Of a DNA stretch of 53,259 nt, positions 47,821-53,259 are shown one piece after another. Within the stretch, counting starts at the first letter, position 1; the number at the start of each line of letters is the position of its first letter. The notes beneath the pieces are model-generated. The model searched no databases. It was not told where the DNA came from and saw only the letters and a program-made list of their open reading frames with translations. The stretch lies in assembly GCA_036375895.1 (NCBI GenBank), contig DASVBJ010000299.1, positions 1-53,259 of the forward strand, read 5' to 3'. This DNA is from DASVBJ01 sp036375895. GTDB lineage: Bacteria; Actinomycetota; Actinomycetes; JACCUZ01. A program made the translations under genes and the position numbers.

Positions 47821-48816
47821 TTAGACCGCCCCAGCGGGCGGTACGCCGTGTCGGGTGAGCCCCTCGAGCAGCAGGTCCGCCGCGGCGTACGGGTCGAGCT
47901 CGCCGCCCACCACCCGGTCCGCCACGTCGTCGAGCGCGTGGCCCGAGCGCAGGTCGCCCATCCGCTCGCGCAGCGAGGTGACGGCGATCGACTCGACCTC
48001 GTCTGCGGCCCGGCGGTGCCGCCGCATCCGCAGCGTGCCCGTCTCCTCGAGCCAGCGACGGTGCTTCTCCAGTGCCTCGACCACCTCGTCGATGCCCTCG
48101 GCGCGGGAAGCGACGGTCTTCACGATCACCGGACGCCAGTCGCCGGGCTGTCGGCTCTCCCCCAGGGTGAGCATGTGCCGCAGCTCGCGCAGCGTCGCGT
48201 CTGCCCCCTCGCGGTCGGCCTTGTTGACGACGTAGACGTCGCCGACCTCGAGGATGCCGGCCTTGGCCGCCTGGATGGCGTCGCCCATGCCCGGCGCGAG
48301 CAGCACGACGGTGGTGTCCGCGAGCCCGGCGATCTCCACCTCGGACTGGCCCACCCCGACGGTCTCGACAAGGATCACGTCGCACCCGGCCGCGTCCAGC
48401 ACGCGCAGCGCCTGAGGTGTCGACCACGACAGCCCGCCGAGGTGGCCGCGGCTCGCCATCGACCGGATGTAGACGTGCGGGTCGGTGGCGTGGTCCTGCA
48501 TGCGTACCCGGTCGCCCAGCAGCGCACCGCCGGAGAACGGCGACGACGGGTCGACGGCGAGCACCCCGACGCGCTTGTCCTGGGCGCGGAACGCAGTGAC
48601 CAGGGCACTGGTCGACGTGGACTTCCCGACCCCGGGCGCACCGGTCAGCCCGATCACGACGGCGTTGCCGCCGTAGGGCATCAGCGCGGCCATCACCTCG
48701 CGCAGCAGCGGCGAGGCGTCCTCGACGAGCGAGATGAGCCGGGCGACGGACCGGGGATCGCCGGCCCGTGCCCGCTCGACGAGGTGTGGGACGTCGGGGC
48801 TCTGCCGAGCGCTCAC
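47821..48816 (-). CDS. meaB: MeaB/ArgK-type G3E GTPase (mutase chaperone)
   Basis: MeaB (331 aa) loads and protects adenosylcobalamin on acyl-CoA mutases. It has P-loop GAPGVGKST, switch region VDPSSPFSGGALLGDRVRM, Walker B ILVETVGVGQSE and the base-specificity motif NKAD. The length is typical. Its GTG directly follows the thiolase TGA (TGAGTG), so the two are coupled. The mutase-type large subunit at 35.9-37.6 kb is a likely client, and mutases outside the window are others. Confidence 0.95.
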   Translation of the reverse strand: MSARQSPDVPHLVERARAGDPRSVARLISLVEDASPLLREVMAALMPYGGNAVVIGLTGAPGVGKSTSTSALVTAFRAQDKRVGVLAVDPSSPFSGGALLGDRVRMQDHATDPHVYIRSMASRGHLGGLSWSTPQALRVLDAAGCDVILVETVGVGQSEVEIAGLADTTVVLLAPGMGDAIQAAKAGILEVGDVYVVNKADREGADATLRELRHMLTLGESRQPGDWRPVIVKTVASRAEGIDEVVEALEKHRRWLEETGTLRMRRHRRAADEVESIAVTSLRERMGDLRSGHALDDVADRVVGGELDPYAAADLLLEGLTRHGVPPAGAV

Positions 48817-50004
48817 TCAGGCCTTCGGGACGCGCACGATCAGGGCGTCGCCCTGCCCGCCACCACCGCACAGGGCGGCTGCGCCCGTGCCTCCGCCTCG
48901 GCGCTTGAGCTCGAGCGCGAGGTGCAGCACGAGACGGGCACCGCTCATGCCGATGGGGTGGCCCATGGCGATGGCACCGCCGTTGACGTTGACGTTCTCG
49001 CCGTCGAGCCCCAGCTCCTTCATCGACTGGATGCCGACCGACGCGAACGCCTCGTTGATCTCGACCAGGTCGAGTGCGCCGACGTCGAGCCCCTCCTTGC
49101 CGAGGGCCGCCTTGATGGCGTTGGCCGGCTGCGACTGGAGGCTGGCGTCCGGGCCGGCGACGACTCCGTGGGCGCCGATCTCCGCGAGCCAGGTGAGGCC
49201 CAGCTCCTCGGCCTTGGCCTTGCTCATCACGACCACCGCGGCGCCACCGTCGGAGATCTGCGACGACGAGCCGGCGGTGATCGTGCCGTCGGGCGCGAAC
49301 GCCGGGCGCAGCTTGCCGAGCAGCTCCTCGGTGGTGTCCGCCCGGACGCCCTCGTCGACCGAGAAGACGATGGGGTCGCCCTTCCGCTGCGGGATCTCGA
49401 CCGGGACGATCTCCTCGTCGAACACGCCGTTCTTGGCGGCCTCGGCGGCGCGCTGGTGCGACCGCGCGGCGAAGGCGTCCTGCTCCTCGCGGCTGATGCC
49501 GAGCCGGGCGTTGTAGCGCTCGGTCGACTCACCCATCGCGCACTGGTCGAAGGCGCAGAAGAGCCCGTCGTGGGCCATCGCGTCCAGCAGCTGCACCGAG
49601 CCGTACTTGTAGCCCTCGCGGCTCTTCGGCAACAGGTGCGGCGCCTGGGTCATCGACTCCATGCCGCCGGCGACGACGATCTCGAACTCGCCGGCCCGGA
49701 TCAGCTGGTCTGCGAGGGCGATCGCGTCCAGCCCGGACAGGCAGACCTTGTTGATGGTCAGAGCGGGGACGGTCATCGGGATGCCCGCCTTGACCGCGGC
49801 CTGGCGGGCGGTGATCTGGCCGGCGCCGGCCTGCAGCACCTGGCCCATGATCACGTACTGGACCTGCTCGGGGGCGACACCCGCGCGCTCGAGAGCCCCC
49901 TTGATCGCGAAGGCGCCGAGCTCGGCACCCGAGAAGTCCTTCAGCGAGCCGAGCAACCGCCCCATTGGGGTGCGCGCACCGGCAACGATCACGGATCCGG
50001 CCAT
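48817..50004 (-). CDS. Acetyl-CoA C-acetyltransferase (thiolase)
   Basis: A 395-aa thiolase condensing two acetyl-CoA to acetoacetyl-CoA, or the reverse. The catalytic residues are Cys88 (NKVCLSG), His349 (AMGHPIGMSG) and Cys379 (AALCGGGGQGD). SMTQAPHLLP and the length favour the biosynthetic type II (AtoB/PhaA) group. AGGAGGG precedes the ATG; TATCGT at 50049-50044 is a possible -10. With Ccr, epimerase and MeaB nearby it could feed an ethylmalonyl-CoA-type route. Confidence 0.93.
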   Translation of the reverse strand: MAGSVIVAGARTPMGRLLGSLKDFSGAELGAFAIKGALERAGVAPEQVQYVIMGQVLQAGAGQITARQAAVKAGIPMTVPALTINKVCLSGLDAIALADQLIRAGEFEIVVAGGMESMTQAPHLLPKSREGYKYGSVQLLDAMAHDGLFCAFDQCAMGESTERYNARLGISREEQDAFAARSHQRAAEAAKNGVFDEEIVPVEIPQRKGDPIVFSVDEGVRADTTEELLGKLRPAFAPDGTITAGSSSQISDGGAAVVVMSKAKAEELGLTWLAEIGAHGVVAGPDASLQSQPANAIKAALGKEGLDVGALDLVEINEAFASVGIQSMKELGLDGENVNVNGGAIAMGHPIGMSGARLVLHLALELKRRGGGTGAAALCGGGGQGDALIVRVPKA

Positions 50005-50027
50005 GGGAGGGCCCTCCTGGTGGTGTC

Positions 50028-50049
50028 TAGTGTCTGCGCTGTCACGATA
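50028..50049. promoter_or_regulatory. Divergent thiolase / epimerase -10 candidates
   Basis: In the 50-base gap between divergent thiolase and epimerase genes, TAGTGT (50028-50033, plus) could serve the epimerase and TATCGT (50049..50044, minus) the thiolase. Both fit TANNNT; neither has a good -35. Confidence 0.28.
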
Positions 50050-50054
50050 GCCGC

Positions 50055-50483
50055 ATGCTGACTCGCATCGACCACGTCGGTCTGGCCGTCCGCGACCTGG
50101 ACGCGGCCATCGCGTTCTACGAGCGGACCTTCGGCGTCCACGTCGTGCACGAAGAGGTCAACGAGGAGCAGGGCGTCCGCGAGGCGATGTTGGCCGTCGG
50201 GGACTCGGGCTCGTGCATCCAGCTGCTCGCCCCGCTCACCCCCGAGTCGACGATCGCGAAGTTCCTGGAGCGCAGCGGCGAGGGCATCCAGCAGGTGGCC
50301 TACGGCGTGGACGACATCGACGCGGCCTGCGCCGACCTGCGCGAGAAGGGCGTCCGGCTGCTCTACGACGAGCCGAAGCGCGGCACGGCCGGTTCGCGCA
50401 TCAACTTCGTGCACCCCAAGGACGCCGGCGGCGTGCTGGTCGAGCTGGTCGAGGCCGCGAAGGACACCGACGCCTCGCACTGA
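50055..50483 (+). CDS. mce: Methylmalonyl-CoA epimerase
   Basis: A 142-aa vicinal-oxygen-chelate protein interconverting (2R)- and (2S)-methylmalonyl-CoA (or ethylmalonyl-CoA). Of the expected metal ligands, His7 (IDHVGLAV), Gln56 (CIQLLAPL) and Glu130 (VLVELVEA) are present, but the usual HH of the third ligand segment reads QQ (Gln79-Gln80, GIQQVAYGV). A glutamine could still bind metal; such a variant may exist in other actinobacteria. The EEVNEEQGVREAML segment is family-typical. No ribosome site is visible before the ATG. Confidence 0.88.
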   Translation: MLTRIDHVGLAVRDLDAAIAFYERTFGVHVVHEEVNEEQGVREAMLAVGDSGSCIQLLAPLTPESTIAKFLERSGEGIQQVAYGVDDIDAACADLREKGVRLLYDEPKRGTAGSRINFVHPKDAGGVLVELVEAAKDTDASH

Positions 50484-50496
50484 ACGTCGCGCCGCG

Positions 50497-51825
50497 TCAC
50501 AGCCGCGGGTGGGGTCGCGGCGGCCGACCACCGGGTGGGTGCGGCTCGGGCCCGATGACCCTGCCATCGGGGTGGCGCATGACGTAACGGCCGTCGCGGA
50601 GCCGCTCGAGCCACCACCGGCCTTCGTGCAACCGGACGTGGTGCGCCGCGCAGGGCAGGGCGCCGTTGGCGACCGTCGTCGGTCCGCCCTCCGTCCACTG
50701 CTGCAGGTGGTGCCCGTCGGCCCACGTGACCGGCGCGTCGCAATAGGGCACCACGCACCGGTCACCGTCGCGGGCGATCATCGCCTTCCGCTGCGCCCAC
50801 GTGAAGAACCGCCGGGTGCGCCCGGCACGGACGACCTCCCCGCCCGCGTCGACCTCCACCAACGTGACCGCCGCGTCGCACCCGACCCGCGCCGCCGTGG
50901 ACTCGCCCACCGGTCCCGCCCACGACAGCGAGGCGTCCCGCCACGAGACCGGGCCCGAGCGCACCCGCGACCGGTCGCCGGCGCTCGACCGCTCCGACGG
51001 TGCAGCGGCCGGCGCGGGCTGGTGCAGCGTGAGGATCAGCTGTGGCCGCGCGCCCCCGACGGTCGGCGCCTTCGGTGAGGCGAGGTAGGCCCGGCAGATG
51101 TCGGCCAGCGCGTCGAGGCGCCGCTGCGCCGGAGTGCGCCGGTCGCCCGGCACCAGCGGCGACGCCGCGTCCACCGCGGTCGCGACCACCGCGCCGTTCA
51201 CCTCGTCGGCCAGGCCGCCGATCGCGAACGAGCCGTCAAAGGTCGGCACCAGCGTCAGCCCTCGTCGCTCATAGCGGCGCACCGCCGCCTCCTCGGCGCC
51301 GTCGGGGTCGACCGTCGCCCGGAACCGGCGCATCACCGAGGCCACCGCCCGCGGGTCGGACTCGCGTGCCACCGCCAGTGCCCCCGGCTCGATCAGCCCG
51401 ACCGCACCCGCCGGCGCACTCGCAACGCCCGACGCGATCACCCGCACGTGCCCGGCGTGCACCTCTCCGCGCGCCAGCGCGGTCGAGGTGTCGGCCAACG
51501 GGCCGCTGCCGAGGACCCGCGCGGTGCGGACCATGCCGGCCGCCTCCCGCGGCGCCAGCCGGCCGTGTGCGCGCACCCACGCGGCGGCGCTCAGCATGCC
51601 CTCGTCGGCGAAGGATCCGCGCACGTCCACCTCGCGCACGACCCCGAGCGCGACCCACTCGAGCCTGGCCTGCAACGCCCGTACCCGCGCCAGCTGCTCG
51701 CCCAGCTCGGCGTGCGCGCAGCCGCCGAGCGAGCCCGAGCCGACCCCGGACACCAACCGGTCGACGGCGGCGGTGACCTCGGCCACCAGCCCCGCCATCT
51801 CCGTCACCGCCGGACTCGAACGCAT
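50497..51825 (-). CDS. DUF222-HNH endonuclease-like protein (13E12 type)
   Basis: A 442-aa protein of the multi-copy actinobacterial 13E12 family. Residues 1-340 form the helical DUF222 domain (AAAWVRAHGRLAPREAAGMV; ALARGEVHAGHVRVI), followed by a C-terminal HNH nuclease motif (DRCVVPYCDAPVTWADGHH ... NGALPCAAHHVRLHEG). The HNH His and Asn and the zinc cysteines are present, so nuclease activity is possible. The biological role is unknown; the M. tuberculosis relatives are DNA-damage-induced. A perfect SOS box covers the start codon and a TAGGAT -10 lies six bases before the ATG, indicating a LexA-controlled leaderless mRNA. Confidence 0.88.
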   Translation of the reverse strand: MRSSPAVTEMAGLVAEVTAAVDRLVSGVGSGSLGGCAHAELGEQLARVRALQARLEWVALGVVREVDVRGSFADEGMLSAAAWVRAHGRLAPREAAGMVRTARVLGSGPLADTSTALARGEVHAGHVRVIASGVASAPAGAVGLIEPGALAVARESDPRAVASVMRRFRATVDPDGAEEAAVRRYERRGLTLVPTFDGSFAIGGLADEVNGAVVATAVDAASPLVPGDRRTPAQRRLDALADICRAYLASPKAPTVGGARPQLILTLHQPAPAAAPSERSSAGDRSRVRSGPVSWRDASLSWAGPVGESTAARVGCDAAVTLVEVDAGGEVVRAGRTRRFFTWAQRKAMIARDGDRCVVPYCDAPVTWADGHHLQQWTEGGPTTVANGALPCAAHHVRLHEGRWWLERLRDGRYVMRHPDGRVIGPEPHPPGGRPPRPHPRL

Positions 51826-51831
51826 GTTCGA
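51816..51831. promoter_or_regulatory. SOS box (LexA site) over the HNH gene start
   Basis: TCGAACGCATGTTCGA is an exact match to the actinobacterial LexA consensus TCGAAC-N4-GTTCGA. The ATG of the HNH gene (51825..51823) lies inside it and the -10 box abuts it, so bound LexA would block initiation. Confidence 0.85.
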
Positions 51832-51837
51832 ATCCTA
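51832..51837 (-). promoter_or_regulatory. -10 box of the HNH gene (leaderless)
   Basis: TAGGAT (51837..51832) leaves exactly six bases before the A of the ATG, so transcription should begin at the start codon. No Shine-Dalgarno sequence precedes the ATG. Confidence 0.55.
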
Positions 51838-51948
51838 TCTGCGCCGGCAGACAGGCAGTGGGCCGAGGAACTCGTTTGGGGACAACGATTTCCGGCTGTG
51901 GACGACTGCGGCAGGGAGCGCCGCGTCCGGCGGGCGGACCCCGCCTGG

Positions 51949-51983
51949 TGGCCACTGGTTACTGGCTAGTAGCATCTGGCCAC
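51949..51983 (+). promoter_or_regulatory. Candidate ccr promoter/operator region
   Basis: TACTGGCTAGTAGCAT (51960-51975) ends in a TAGCAT -10 and matches the etfB promoter element at 13 of 16 bases. TACT-GGCT-AGTA is itself a near-palindrome. The element is flanked by TGGCCAC at 51949-51955 and 51977-51983, direct repeats 28 bases apart. The expected leader to the ccr GTG is about 78 bases. The rest of the 234-base gap (51826-52059) shows no gene. Confidence 0.42.
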
Positions 51984-52059
51984 ACCCCGGCGCCGAAAGC
52001 GCCGCACGCCACACATGCCGCACACGTCGTACGAGTCGTCCATCGACCGGGAGGCTGTC

Positions 52060-53259
52060 GTGAAGGAGATCCTCGAGGCGATCCTGGCCGGGGACACCCC
52101 CGCCGAGGCGTTCGCCGAGCTGCCCGTCCCCGAGTCCTACCGCGCCGTCACGGTGCACAAGGACGAGATCGGCATGTTCGAGGGACAGGCCAGCCGGGAC
52201 AAGGACCCGCGCGCGAGCCTGCACGTCGAGGACGTCGCCACCCCCGAGCTCGGGCCGGGCGAGGCGATCGTCGCGGTGATGGCGAGCGCGATCAACTACA
52301 ACACCGTCTGGACGAGCATCTTCGAGCCGGTGCCGACGTTCGCGTTCCTCGAGCGCTACGGACGGCTGTCGCCGCTCTCCAAGCGACACGACCTGCCCTA
52401 CCACGTGGTGGGGTCGGACCTCGCGGGCGTGGTGCTGCGCACCGGCCCCGGCGTGCACGCGTGGAAGCCCGGCGACGAGGTGGTCGCGCACTGTCTCTCC
52501 GTCGAGCTGGAGAGCCCCGACGGACACAACGACACGATGCTCGACCCCGAGCAGCGCATCTGGGGCTTCGAGACGAACTTCGGCGGCCTGGCCGACCTGG
52601 CCCTCGTCAAGGCCAACCAGCTCATGCCCAAGCCGCGTCACCTCACCTGGGAGGAGGCGGCCTCGCCCGGTCTCGTCAACTCCACGGCGTACCGGCAGCT
52701 GGTGAGCCGCAACGGCGCGGGCATGAAGCAGGGCGACGTCGTGCTGATCTGGGGCGCCTCCGGGGGGCTCGGGTCCTACGCCACGCAGTTCGCGCTCAAC
52801 GGCGGCGCCACGCCGGTCTGCGTCGTCTCCAGCGACGAGAAGGCCGACATCTGCCGGTCGATGGGCGCCGAGCTCATCATCGACCGCAACGCGGAGAACT
52901 ACCGGTTCTGGAAGGACGAGCAGACCCAGGACCCCAAGGAGTGGCAGCGGTTCGGCAAGAAGATCCGCGAGCTCACCGGCGGCGACGACGTCGACATCGT
53001 CTTCGAGCACCCCGGCCGCGAGACATTCGGCGCCAGCGTCTTCGTCGCGCGCAAGGGCGGCACGGTCGTGACCTGTGCGTCGACCAGCGGCTACATGCAC
53101 GAGTACGACAACCGCTACCTCTGGATGAGCCTCAAGCGCATCATCGGCTCGCACTTCGCCAACTACCGCGAGGCGTGGGAGGCCAACCGCCTCATCGCGC
53201 GCGGCCACATCCACCCGACGCTGTCCAAGACCTACGCCATGGACGACGTGGGCCAGGCC
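52060..53259 (+). CDS. ccr: Crotonyl-CoA carboxylase/reductase, 3' end cut by window
   Basis: The first 400 codons of Ccr, which reduces and carboxylates crotonyl-CoA to ethylmalonyl-CoA with NADPH and CO2; about 45 C-terminal residues are missing. It is an MDR-family protein with GDEVVAHC, a Rossmann segment (IWGASGGLGSYA) and INYNTVW. With the GTG at 52060 the four CO2-binding residues reported for Kitasatospora setae Ccr fall at the same numbers: Asn81, Phe170, Glu171 and His365. This supports both the start and true carboxylase function rather than simple reduction. GGGAGG lies six bases before the GTG; an in-frame ATG at 52015 lacks a ribosome site. It fits the ethylmalonyl-CoA pathway or supply of polyketide extender units. 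Confidence 0.95.
   Translation, partial: MKEILEAILAGDTPAEAFAELPVPESYRAVTVHKDEIGMFEGQASRDKDPRASLHVEDVATPELGPGEAIVAVMASAINYNTVWTSIFEPVPTFAFLERYGRLSPLSKRHDLPYHVVGSDLAGVVLRTGPGVHAWKPGDEVVAHCLSVELESPDGHNDTMLDPEQRIWGFETNFGGLADLALVKANQLMPKPRHLTWEEAASPGLVNSTAYRQLVSRNGAGMKQGDVVLIWGASGGLGSYATQFALNGGATPVCVVSSDEKADICRSMGAELIIDRNAENYRFWKDEQTQDPKEWQRFGKKIRELTGGDDVDIVFEHPGRETFGASVFVARKGGTVVTCASTSGYMHEYDNRYLWMSLKRIIGSHFANYREAWEANRLIARGHIHPTLSKTYAMDDVGQA

Noticed and set aside
47821..50483. A toxin-antitoxin or defence island around the HNH gene
   Set aside because: The neighbours are ordinary acyl-CoA metabolic genes; the HNH protein is a lone member of a dispersed family.

Overview
The window is 53 kb of very GC-rich DNA with tightly packed genes, GTG starts and 4-base GTGA/ATGA overlaps. 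It carries a block of genes syntenic with Mycobacterium tuberculosis Rv3011c-Rv3039c. This indicates an actinomycete (Actinomycetota, class Actinomycetes); I cannot name the genus. Every long intergenic stretch is under 250 bases. I see no tRNA, rRNA, CRISPR array, phage gene or transposase.

Layout. (1) 1-12.3 kb, minus strand: a conserved RNA/DNA and sulfur housekeeping block (gatA, gatC, ligA, a MetE-like gene, mnmA, iscS-type cysteine desulfurase). Into it are set a tandem pair of membrane GGDEF-EAL c-di-GMP proteins and a guanine-deaminase-like gene. (2) 12.4-15.4 kb, minus strand: etfA and etfB, then two paralogous small secreted proteins of unknown family that would begin with histidine after signal-peptide cleavage. 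(3) 15.6-33.0 kb: an alpha-glucan region. It holds Rv3030/Rv3031/Rv3034c/Rv3038c-like genes (methyltransferase, GH57 branching enzyme, hexapeptide acyltransferase, second methyltransferase), echA17-like enoyl-CoA hydratase, glgX, glgP, and a compact plus-strand operon glgE-treS-mak-glgB. (4) 33-42.9 kb: a CoA-transferase/GNAT fusion, a YbbN-like thioredoxin-TPR protein, an isobutyryl-CoA-mutase-type large subunit, and a giant P-type ATPase next to a His-repeat membrane protein. (5) 43-47.7 kb: a MacB/FtsX-like ABC exporter with two ATPases and one large permease. (6) 47.8-53.3 kb: MeaB, acetyl-CoA acetyltransferase, methylmalonyl-CoA epimerase, a DUF222-HNH (13E12-type) protein under a perfect SOS box, and crotonyl-CoA carboxylase/reductase running off the right edge.

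How the genes fit together. Trehalose is converted by TreS and Mak to maltose-1-phosphate, polymerised by GlgE and branched by GlgB; GlgP and GlgX degrade the product. The neighbouring GH57, methyltransferase and acyltransferase genes resemble the mycobacterial methylglucose lipopolysaccharide locus, so methylated or acylated glucans are possible. A second theme is C4/C5 acyl-CoA metabolism: thiolase, Ccr, epimerase, MeaB, the mutase and ETF. The etfB and ccr promoters share a 16-base element with identical spacing to the -10, which suggests common control.
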